In this document: one piece after another, positions 55,866 to 64,000 of the stretch
How positions within the stretch are numbered: position 1 is the first letter of the stretch
Layout: each line of letters opens with the position of its first letter
NCBI RefSeq assembly: GCF_040183065.1
Contig: NC_091127.1
Span: forward strand, 22,985,891 to 23,049,890
Length of the DNA: 64,000 bases
Reading direction: 5' to 3'
Source of the DNA: Periplaneta americana
Taxonomy: Eukaryota > Arthropoda > Insecta > Blattodea > Blattidae
Notes under the pieces: model-generated
What the model was told of the DNA's origin: nothing
What the model saw: the letters and a program-made list of their open reading frames with translations, nothing else
The model's database searches: none
Program-made: the position numbers and the translations under genes

Positions 55866-57041
55866 TTCATCATCATCATCATCATCATAATCATCATCCT
55901 GTCAAGTACTAGCCCCAAAAGAACTGTTACGGCCTGAAAAAGCGATTTTCTTGCCATCTTTTCATAGGTCGACCAAGTGACCGTTTCCCATTTGGACGAT
56001 ACTTCATTATTGCCTTAGGGATCCTGGATGAAACCATTCTTGAGACGTGTTCCTTCCAGTTTAACTGATATCTGGAGATATAGTCCAGTATTGGTGACAC
56101 ATTAAGTTCTTGAAGGATACGTTCATTTTCTTTCGATCCCATTTAGTGTAGCCAGATGTTCGGCGCATGAATCTCATCTCGAAAGCTGTTAGTCTACTTT
56201 CATCTTTAGTCCTTACAGTCCACGCTTCACTCCAATAACATAAGACTGATCGAGCTGTTATTTAATAAGGACGAGTATGAGTTGATTTTTGTACTAATGA
56301 AGGTTTTAAAACTCTATTAATGATGCCCATTGATTTGTTGAATTTTACAATTTTCTCTGATAAATCCAAATTTTCAACAAAAGAAAGTTTATATCCTAAA
56401 TAATTAAACTCTTTCCAAAATTGTATTATTTAAACAAATTTTGCTTGGTATTGGATATTTATCACAAAAGGCCATTATTTTTGTTCTGTTAATGGATATT
56501 TCCATTGAATATTTTTGAGCTATTAAATTTAAATTATGTACATCAACTTCTGATGTTGCTAGTAAAACAAGATCATCTGCAAACGTTATTACATCTAATT
56601 TTAAATTTCTGTTAATAGTGATATATCCGTGTTTTGTTTCTCTAAAATCTTTCACAATGGCATTCATATAAACGATAAAAAGCAAAGGAGAGAGGCCACA
56701 ACCTTGTCTGACTCCTGAGTTTATTTCCGTCCAATGACTTATTTTTTCTTTTATTTTTACTGCAATAAGGTTTGATTTATAAAGGTTATAAATATTATAT
56801 ATGATCTGCTTTGGGATCTGATCCTTTGTCAAAATTTCGAATAACAAAATTCTGTTCACTTTATCAAATGCTTTTATAAAATCAATAAATGCCAAATGTG
56901 TTTCTATATCGAATTCTCGATGCTTCTCAATCAAAATTTGCATAGTAAAATATCCATCGCAGCATGATCTGCCCTTCCGGAAGCCATTTTGTTCTTCACT
57001 AATTATATCTTCATAATATTTACATAATTTAGTCTTAATAA
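55866..57041 (-). mobile_element. LINE reverse transcriptase fragment, cut by a Helitron
   Basis: The minus strand begins at the Helitron junction with LCKYYEDIISEEQNGFRKGR, then AFIDFIKAFDKVNR (RT motif A), NSGVRQGCGLSPLLFIVYMN, VITFADDLVLLA (motif C, catalytic DD) and, after a break near 56404, SKENERILQELNVSPILDYI and SLGRPMKRWQENRFF. The main frame is 179 codons (56943-56404). A (GATGAT)n tail lies at the 3' end. It is related to but distinct from the fragment at 54545. RT motifs are intact locally, but the gene is dead: interrupted 5' and with frame breaks. Confidence 0.88.
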
Positions 57042-58096
57042 TCTACATACTAATAATAAATCTGTAAGCGAAATTTTTCTGGTAATTTTCGATTTTCCAA
57101 AAATAATTGGTGTTAACATGTATAATTAATCGTCCTGAAACCGAAAATCGCTTTTTTGAAATTTTTGTTTGTATGTCTGTCTGTCTGTCTGGATGTTTGT
57201 TACTTTTTCACGCGATAATGGCTGAACGGATTTCAATGAAAATTGGAACATAAATTAAGTTCGTTGTAACTTAGATTTTAGGCTATATGGCATTCAAAAT
57301 ACTTTTCTGTCTGTCTGTCTGTCAGTCTGTCTGGATGTTTGTTACCTTTTCACGCGATAATGGCTGAACGGATTTCAATGAAAATTGGAACATAAATTAA
57401 GTTCGTTGTAACTTAGATTTTAGGCTATATGGCATTCAAAATACTTTTCTGTCTGTCTGTCTGTCAGTCTGTCTGGATGTTTGTTACCTTTTCACGCGAT
57501 AATGGCTGAACGGATTTCAATGAAAATTGGAACATAAATTAAGTTCGTTGTAACTTAGATTTTAGGCTATATGGCATTCAAAATACTTTTCTGTCTGTCT
57601 GTCTGTCAGTCTGTCTGGATGTTTGTTACCTTTTCACGCGATAATGGCTGAACGGATTTCAATGAAAATTGGAACATAAATTAAGTTCGTTGTAACTTAG
57701 ATTTTAGGCTATATGGCATTCAAAATACTTTTCTGTCTGTCTGTCTGTCTGTCAGTATGTCTGGATGTTTGTTACCTGTTCACGCGATAATGGCTGAACG
57801 GATTTCAATGAAAATTGGAACATAAATTAAGTTCGTTGTAACTTAGATTTTAGGCTATATGGCATTCAAAATACTTTTCTGTCTATCTGTCTTTCTGTCT
57901 GTCTGGATGTTTGTTACCTTTTCACGCGATAATGGCTGAACGGATTTCAATGAAAATTGGAACATAAATTAAGTTCGTTGTAACTTAGATTTTAGGCTAT
58001 ATGGCATTCAAAATACTTTTCTGTCTGTCTGTCTCTCTGTCAGTCTGTCTGGATGTTTGTTACCTTTTCACGCGATAATGGCTGAACGGATTTCAA
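57042..58096 (+). mobile_element. Helitron copy 3 with expanded inner tandem array, 3'-truncated
   Basis: Starts TCTACATACTAATAATAAAT, collinear with the first 250 bp of the full Helitron (45656). From 57191 the inner GGATGTTTGTTACC...TCTGTCTG block is repeated seven times. The expected second half and the 3' hairpin/CTAG end are absent: at about 58096 the sequence passes directly into an RTE-like LINE. It inserted into the LINE that ends at 57041. Confidence 0.82.
57175..58096 (+). repeat. Seven-unit tandem array, 142/146-bp period
   Basis: GGATGTTTGTTAC words start at 57191, 57333, 57475, 57617, 57763, 57905 and 58051, giving periods 142, 142, 142, 146, 142, 146. The 4-bp steps are single CTGT gains or losses in the (CTGT)n joining part. 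Apart from these, the units are nearly identical. Confidence 0.95.
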
Positions 58097-58440
58097 GAGG
58101 GATGAAGTTACAGGAGAACGGAGAAAGTTACACAACACAGAATTGCACGCATTATATTTTTCACCTGACATAATTAGGAACGTTAAATCCAGAAGTTTGA
58201 GATGGGCAGGGCATTTAGCACGGATGGGCAAATCCAGAAATGCATATAGAGTGTTAGTTGGGAGGCCGGAGGGAAAAAGACATTTGCAGAGGCCGAGACT
58301 TAGCTGGGAAAATAATATTAAAATGGATTTGAGGAAGGTGGGATATGATGGTAGAGACTGGATTAATCGTGCTCAGGATAGGGACCAATGGCGGGCTTAT
58401 GTGAGGGCGGCAATGAAGTTCCGGGTTTCTTAGAAACACG
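58094..58440 (+). mobile_element. RTE-like LINE 3' fragment fused to the Helitron
   Basis: Begins GAGGGATGAAGTTACAGGAG and encodes [40 protein letters not shown] and LSWENNIKMDLRKVGYDGRD, the same C-terminal region as the 20-kb copy. It ends with GGGTTTCTTAGAAAC instead of the usual CCTTAAAAGCC and lacks the (TAAG)n tail. Confidence 0.85.
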
Positions 58441-58968
58441 AGGAATTCATGGGATTCTAATTCCAGTGTGCAGCGTTTTTCGATTAACGGCTTACATAAG
58501 AAATTTCTGCTTGGAAATTAGGTCTCGAAACACACTGTTGCACGCTATGCCGCGTTCACTTTCTCACCCTGCCTGTATTCAAGTCGGAACAAAGAGGCGA
58601 CAATAGCCTGCCTCATAACTGAGCCGTGTGACCTTAAACACCGGCACATCCGGCGGGTAATGCAGCGCCCTGCAAGCACACACTCTCCCTTTCAATGTAA
58701 TTACACAGCAAGGCAGGACTGGCTGGATGTGTGGTCATCTTCGACATGACGCGGTAGAAATTGTTAATGTACTGATAAATGGAAACGTTGACCCATGCCG
58801 AGGAAACAAGCCACCAAACAACCCCTTTCATCACAATGATACTACCCCTCTAATACGAGGGATGGGAGATTAGATACTGTTAATGATGCCGCAATAGTGG
58901 TACAGTGTTGGAAGTGCAACTACTGCCCAAGTATTCAGTATTTCTCAGTCTGAAAAGTAAACAATTTT
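58441..58968. other. Unassigned stretch
   Basis: Moderate GC between 58600 and 58850; no recognised gene or repeat. Confidence 0.35.
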
Positions 58969-58978
58969 GTAACATGTA

Positions 58979-59200
58979 AAAAAAGTTATGTTTTATTTAA
59001 CGACGCTAGCAACTGCAGAGGTTATATCAGCGTCGCCGGATGTGCCGGAATTTTGTCCCGGGAGTTCTTTTACATGCCAGTAAATCTACTGACATGAGCC
59101 TGTCGCATTTAAGCACACTTAAATGACATCGACCTGGCCCGGGATCGAACCCGTAACCTTGGGCATAGAAGGCCAGCGCTATACCAACTCGCCAACCAGT
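58979..59200 (-). mobile_element. tRNA-derived SINE, second copy of the 48.9-kb family
   Basis: On the minus strand: GGTTGGCGAGTTGGTATAGC (box A), TACGGGTTCGATCCCGGG (box B), CATTTAAGTGTGCTTAAATG, ending AACGACGCTC-like reversed 3' part with an AAATAAAACATAAC tail. Near-perfect 10-bp duplication GTAACATGTA / GTAGCATGTA. Confidence 0.9.
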
Positions 59201-59875
59201 GTAGCATGTATTTTGACAGATATTCCAACCTGTGATGCACTTTTCTGATTTCGTACAGTCATTTACCTCCAAGATATTGGATATATTTCCCTCATATTCA
59301 AGATATATACACTCCAATTCACCCGAAAAGTTCCAAAGATTACATTTTTAATTAATAAAAACAGTTATTGTATGGAGACGCTATATCGAAATTTCAAAAA
59401 CATGTAATTTAAGCCTATTGAAAATCAGATCTAATGCTATTCCTTGCAATCTTTTTACTTTATTTATTTATTTATAATTGATGATACACATAAGACAAAT
59501 ACAAGAACGAATCACTAAATCCGGTAAAGCAATAAATGTTTCAAATTCTATAATCTGGAGTAAAGATATAACAAAAAATAGAAAACTATATTACGTCTAT
59601 AATATATTGTGCAAGTCGCGAGATTTTATTCCCGAAAGCTCACGTGCTGAATCACTGTTAAGTGCACTGTTACTTGCCATGTTATCTTCCGAACGGTGCC
59701 ATACTAAGCGAAACCTGTTTACAGGCATACAACCGTCAGGGACTATAAGGTGATGGTGATAATGATGAAGATGATGATAGAGTTAATGACGTGGTATCAA
59801 AACAGTGTTGGAAGGCTAGAAAATAAATTTCTCGTGTTACTTTATCTCTTGTACTATTTACTCATTTCTCTTATC
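59201..59875. other. Unassigned stretch
   Basis: A 91-codon ORF (59478-59753) is unrecognised. GATGAT-like words at 59752-59780 are a small microsatellite. Confidence 0.35.
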
Positions 59876-59890
59876 AAGTGTTCTACATAA

Positions 59891-60680
59891 GGGAAAACAC
59901 GGGAATTTTACTGGAAGCAAGTAAAGAGATAGGTTTGGAAGTAAATCCCGAAAAGACAAAGTATATGATTATGTCTCGTGACCAGAGTTATTGTATTGTA
60001 TTCTACGAAATGGAAACATAAAAATTGGAAATTTATCTTTTGAAGAGGTGGAGAAGTTGAAACATCTTGGAGCAACAGTAACAAATATGAATGATACTCG
60101 GGAGGAAATTAAACACAGAATAAATATGGGAAATGCCTGTTATTATTCGGATGAGAAACTTTTACAATCCAGTCTGCTGTCTAAAAATCTAAAAGTTAGA
60201 ATTTATAAAACAGTTATATTACCGGTTGTTCTGTACGGTGTGAAACTTGGACGCTCGCTTTGAGAGGGAACATAGGTTAAGGGTGTTTGAGAATAAGGTT
60301 CTCAGGAAAATATTTGGGGCTAAGAGGGATGAAGTTACAGGAGAATGGAGAAAGTTGCACAACGCAGAACTGCACGCATTGTATTCTTCACCTGACACAA
60401 TTAGGAACATTAAATCCAGACGTTTGAGATGGACAGGGCATGTAGCACGTATGGGCGAATCCAGAAATGCATATAGAGTGTTAGTTGGGAGGCCGGAGGG
60501 AAAAGGACCTTTGGGGAGGCCGAGACGTAGATAGGAAGATAATATTAAAATGGGCTTGAGGGAGGTGGGATATGATGATAGAGACTGCATTAATTTTGCT
60601 CAGGATAGAGACCTATGGCCGGCTTACGTGAGGGCGGCAATGAACCTCCGGGTTCCTTAAAAGCCAATAAGTAAGTAAGT
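59891..60680 (+). mobile_element. RTE-like LINE, 5'-truncated, broken ORF
   Basis: Same family as the 20-kb copy. Frames show [25 protein letters not shown]-type sequence (59991-60263), then [20 protein letters not shown]-equivalent and [20 protein letters not shown] (60247-60534). A lost G in the CETW codon region near 60240 shifts the frame, and a stop (TAG) replaces Trp near 60532. The tail is (TAAG)n. The duplication AAGTGTTCTACATAA / AAGTGTTCTATATAA (59876-59890; 60681-60695) differs at one base. Confidence 0.9.
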
Positions 60681-61186
60681 AAGTGTTCTATATAAGCTTT
60701 TGCTCTTTTGAAAGCTTACTACAGTAAAACCCCGATTATCCGCCACCCTATTAACCGATTAGCGGATTATCCGATTCTTTATCGGTTTTTTTTTCTCTGC
60801 TGAATAAAATATGAAATATGCCCTACTGCACAATGTTGATAACTTTTTTTTTTTTTTTTTTTATTACAAAGCTTTACCATTACACAACATGTAATAGAAA
60901 TTCTGCTGCTGCCGGAAACAGAAATAGTTATTTGTGGAAGGGCTGTTTTTCCCAGCTTCTAAAATTGTCACTACCTTCTTTCAAAGAAATAACCCCAAGA
61001 ACTTCCAGACAATTGCTAACCCTTGCACCACTCAGTCTGCCTTCCACGGATATCAAAAGAAAATCTGTTGTATTATTTATTGGGGGGGGGGGACTAATAA
61101 TTGAGCGGTTTAGAAAAGGACCTACCGCAGCAGAATACGAGATTGGAATTACAACTGTGCCTCATTTAATAAAAAACAGTCCACAC

Positions 61187-61412
61187 CTGCGGAGCAACGG
61201 TTAGCGCTTCTGGTCGCCAAACCAGTTCCAGTCGGGGCAAGTTATCTGGTTGAGGTTTTTCCGGGGTTTTCTCTCAACCAAATTTGAGCAAATGCTGGGT
61301 AACTTTCGGTGCTGGACCCTGGACTCATTTCACTGGCATTATCACCTTCATCTCATTCAGACGCTAAATAACCTAAGATGTTGATACAGCGTCGTAAAAT
61401 AATCTACTTAAA
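61187..61412 (+). mobile_element. tRNA-derived SINE
   Basis: Head GGAGCAACGGTTAGCGCTTC (box A-like) and CAGTTCCAGTCGGGG (weak box B), then a body GGTTTTTCCGGGGTTTTCTC, GCTGGGTAACTTTCGGTGCT and TTGATACAGCGTCGTAAAAT. It matches the minus-strand fragment at 27167-27350. It interrupts the Tigger HTH sequence. Confidence 0.75.
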
Positions 61413-61512
61413 AATTAATAAAATAGAAAACAAGGGTAATATTCTATGTACATATTATTTTACTACATTGTATTTATTGGTTATAACCAGCATAATATTG
61501 TATAGTGTAGTG

Positions 61513-62666
61513 CAGTGATGTCAAAGCATGCGCATTTTTCTGACCTTGACGTCGTGCGCGGGCAGCAAGCACTAAGTTGTGTATATGAATAAGCAACCTG
61601 TTGGATTATGAAAACAGTGGTGCACAAACTTCAAACGGAACGTGAAATTTTATGTCGTTATTTTTATATGGCTTCTTTCTGTTTAATATTATCTATATTG
61701 TCTGTAAAACAAAAGTACTAACACTGATTTCTTAATATTGCACTTGTGTTTTAAATCTTAATAACATAATAGAGAGTTAAGAAGGAATATTCACTTAAAT
61801 TCCATAGTAGTATAATATTATACTGTATTAAGTGGATGAAACACATCATTCATAAAGAAAGTGATATTCCAAAGAAAGAGATTGAGCAGGACATGATAAG
61901 TTGGAATTTATATTGATGGTATCTTTAGCCTTACAAAAGTAATCAATAAACTAATCAAAACAATATTACAGCACAAAGCAAAGTTACCTAGGTACTGTAT
62001 CTGTTTTAAGTGTAGCTAATATTACATAACAAAACTCTTATCGCATTATGCTTTTATGGTGATATTTGTGAGCAACTTCCTATCATTAGGATATTAAATT
62101 ATTTTCTCGAAATCTGCTGAAGCTATAAGCCTAGAGCTGATATTTTTACAACACATGGGCACGTATCTTTTGTTTATGATGTAACAGTAGTTCCTTTGTT
62201 AATTAATTTCCTTACAAACAATTTCCATGCGAATATTTTCAAAATTTTCAATACACTATCTTCAGTAATACGTATATACGGTATATTAGATTTACGAAAA
62301 CATTCTTTAAGGCTACTAAATAAATAGGCCTGAAAATTTCACTTTTCTATACGAAAAGTTGAGAAAATATTTCTTTTGAATAAAAAAAAATCAAACTTGT
62401 GAAAAATGAGCATTGAAATTAAAAGTTACATTCTTATAATACACTTATACTTCTCAGACAAATCTAAAAATTAACATTGATACAGTTTTAATAACTTCTC
62501 TTCCCTTTATGTATTGAATCAGTGCTGGCCAACCCTGGATATAGCTCGACTAAGCGGCATATACCACCTCTTTCGTCTGTCTCTTTCCTTTCCGCTGTAA
62601 AGCGCTCAGGCTCTCCTGGGCTCTAAAGCGCGCGCTTGCTCCTGTGGGCATCAATTGACATGCCTG
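61513..62666. mobile_element. hAT-like element, copy B
   Basis: The left end CAGTGATGTCAAAGC and, on the minus strand at the right, CAGGCATGTCAATTG are similar; the 8-bp flanks GTGTAGTG (61505-61512) and GTGTTGTG (62667-62674) differ at one position. Similarity with the copy at 49138 starts exactly at this CAG. A GATATTTGTGAGCAACTTCC segment (about 62063) may be a trace of the hAT C-terminus (ICEQL). It carries the empty TA site (about 61812) for the element at 49455. Confidence 0.65.
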
Positions 62667-62849
62667 GTGTTGTGCATAGTATGAAGAGCGAGTGGTTGCA
62701 GTGAGACAGGAGCTTTAAATTACGAAACTGTAAATACTCGTATTATGAACTTAATTTATGAATTTTATATGGTACTGATTACCCAATCTTTTAGATTAAC
62801 TGTCCAGTCCATCCCCTTCATTACCACGGATAATAGAGGTTCTACTGTA

Positions 62850-63546
62850 AGTGAAAGCACATTTCGTGTAAAAGGGATTCATGTTAGAAGATGCTGCAGT
62901 CTTCCCTAGTTGGTCGGCTTCCTCGTTTGTTATTTAATTCACTGTTAACGAATGCTATGTTTATGTCTTTGAAACAACGTAGTATTACACATTCCAAATT
63001 AAGCTGTCTTCAATTTAAAAAGTGTAAACACGGTACATTAGATATGCCAGTGTTTTTATTACATTCATAATCTTAAACGTCTTCTGCAGCAGTCCTTGTT
63101 ATAGGTAAGAAGTTAATACCTGGGTGCAATGCAAGGCCTCTGGCTTCATTTCCATTGTAGAGCCTCTCACCGCGTTGTACAGCTCAAGCGATAACTATCA
63201 CGTACAGAGGCCAGCTCAGCCTTGGCCTTAAGGTACGAAGTTATACAATGTCCAAGCAGGAAGTGCAGCGGGAAAGCGGGCTGGGAGTAATAACATTACA
63301 GATTGAAGTCATGCTTTCAGCCTCACAGTACCTACAGTGCACCGTGAGACAATGCATCAAATATTATACTGTATATTACAATACATTACTCTACTAATCA
63401 TTATATGTACTGTAATTTTATTATATTGTGTATTATATGAATTTTCCTGTTGAAAATGAATTTAGCTCAGCTTTGGAACCATCATTATTTCATCCACAGA
63501 AACTTTACATATTATAAGGCAAAATATTATTAGACAATTATTATAT
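62850..63546. other. Unassigned stretch
   Basis: AT-rich, with a moderately GC-richer part at 63110-63340. No gene recognised. Confidence 0.35.
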
Positions 63547-64000
63547 AAGTAAAGTGATAGCTTTGGAAGTAAAGCCCGAAAAGACAAAGCATATGATTAT
63601 GTTTCGTGACCAGAATATTGTACGAAATGGAAACATAAAAATTGGAGATTTAGCCTTAGAAGTGGCTGAAAAATTCAAATATCTTAGAGCAACAGCAACA
63701 AAATAAATGACACTCGTGAGGAAATTAAACGCAGAATAAATACTGGGAAATGTCTGTTATTATTCGGTTGAGAAGCTTTTGTCATCTAGTCTGCTGTCAA
63801 AAAATCTGAAAGTTAGAATTTATAAAACAGTTATATTACCGGTTGTTCTGTACGGTTGTGAAACTTGGACTCTCACTTTGAGAGAGAAACAGAGATTAAA
63901 GGTGTTTGAGAATAAGGTTCTTAGGAAAATATTTGAGGCTAAGAGAGATGAAGTTACAGGAGAAAGGAGAAAGGTACACAACGCAGAACTTCACGAATTG
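63547..64000 (+). mobile_element. RTE-like LINE, runs off the window end
   Basis: Begins in ..LEVKPEKTKHMIMFRDQNIV.. with GNIKIGDLALEVAEKFKYLR in frame, then, after a loss near 63704, NTGKCLLLFG-type shifted sequence and [30 protein letters not shown]. Same family as the 20-kb copy. It continues past base 64000. At least two frame breaks. Confidence 0.85.

Larger units (their letters stand above)
60722..62847 (+). mobile_element. pogo/Tigger element with nested SINE and hAT
   Basis: Ends CAGTAAAACCCCGATTATCC and (minus strand) CAGTAGAACCTCTATTATCC, both followed by TA outside (60720-60721; 62848-62849). The end of the frame 60818-61204 reads IIERFRKGPTAAEYEIGITT VPHLIKN-like sequence, the CENP-B-type helix-turn-helix of a Tigger transposase; the rest is lost. 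A SINE (61187-61412) and a hAT element (61513-62666) sit inside. Removing them leaves only about 0.75 kb. Confidence 0.75.

Noticed and set aside
57175-58096. CRISPR-like array
   Set aside because: Repeats are directly adjacent with no unique spacers, 142-146 bp long, and derive from the Helitron inside.
60818-61204. 128-codon host protein
   Set aside because: The first part is a T-run translation, the last part is the Tigger helix-turn-helix, and it runs into the SINE head.
62520-62540. CAGTGCTGGCCAACC as the start of a separate hAT element
   Set aside because: No partner end was found; it is better read as subterminal sequence of the hAT-like element ending at 62666.
1-64000. A novel multi-gene defence, biosynthetic or regulatory system
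   Set aside because: No operon-like or clustered host genes are visible; every long coding trace belongs to mobile elements, and the rest is short and unrecognised.

Overview
This is AT-rich animal DNA, almost certainly from an insect with a large, repeat-laden genome. A cockroach or termite relative (Blattodea) is my best guess, from RTE-like LINE and tRNA-derived SINE families that I remember as abundant there; I could not check this. I find no intact host gene, rRNA gene, functional tRNA gene or CRISPR array. The window is intergenic (or deep intronic) sequence built from layers of transposable elements and simple repeats.

Layout. 1-9.3 kb: TA- and TTAA-flanked non-autonomous DNA elements, a 1.4-kb AAAT-type simple-repeat field, an RTE-like LINE fragment and a Helitron. 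9.3-13.5 kb: a four-element nest, in which a mariner-like element with a DUF4817-type N-terminus is split by a pogo/Tigger element, a small TA-flanked MITE and an unclassified 1.07-kb TIR element. 14.6-17.5 kb: a hAT element (ZBED/GTF2IRD2-like transposase, perfect 8-bp target duplication) carrying a LINE, a 90-bp TTAA MITE and a 97-bp palindromic insertion. 18-19.2 kb: a candidate Helitron inside a TATAA array. 20.2-21.7 kb: the best preserved LINE, a 5'-truncated RTE-like copy with one uninterrupted 461-codon ORF and a 14-bp target duplication. 22-29 kb: MITE, foldback-type SINE composite, further SINEs, and two copies of a jockey/CR1-like LINE tail. 29.9-36.8 kb: mariner-like DUF4817 deletion derivative, SINE, RTE-like LINE, a PIF/Harbinger derivative with a MADF-domain remnant, and a solo LTR inside a MITE. 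37.3-40 kb: two hAT elements with perfect 8-bp duplications. 42-45.6 kb: LINE fragments and inverted repeats. 45.6-46.6 kb: a full-length non-autonomous Helitron. 48.8-54 kb: SINE, TA element with a related empty site, Penelope-like 3' fragment, TIR element and LINE tails. 54.5-58.4 kb: two LINE fragments and a Helitron whose inside has expanded into a seven-unit, 142-bp tandem array and is fused to an RTE-like LINE. 58.9-64 kb: SINE, two RTE-like copies, and a Tigger element containing a SINE and a hAT element.

How it fits together. The elements do not form a pathway. What the window records is order of insertion: in several places an older element is cut by a younger one, with the target duplication still readable, and two insertions have a related empty site elsewhere in the window. 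Nothing here amounts to a new multi-gene system. The most interesting items are the nested loci, the Helitron satellite, the foldback SINE composite, the perfect 66-bp palindrome and the MADF-bearing Harbinger derivative. Boundaries come from reading by eye; those with matching target duplications are the firmest.
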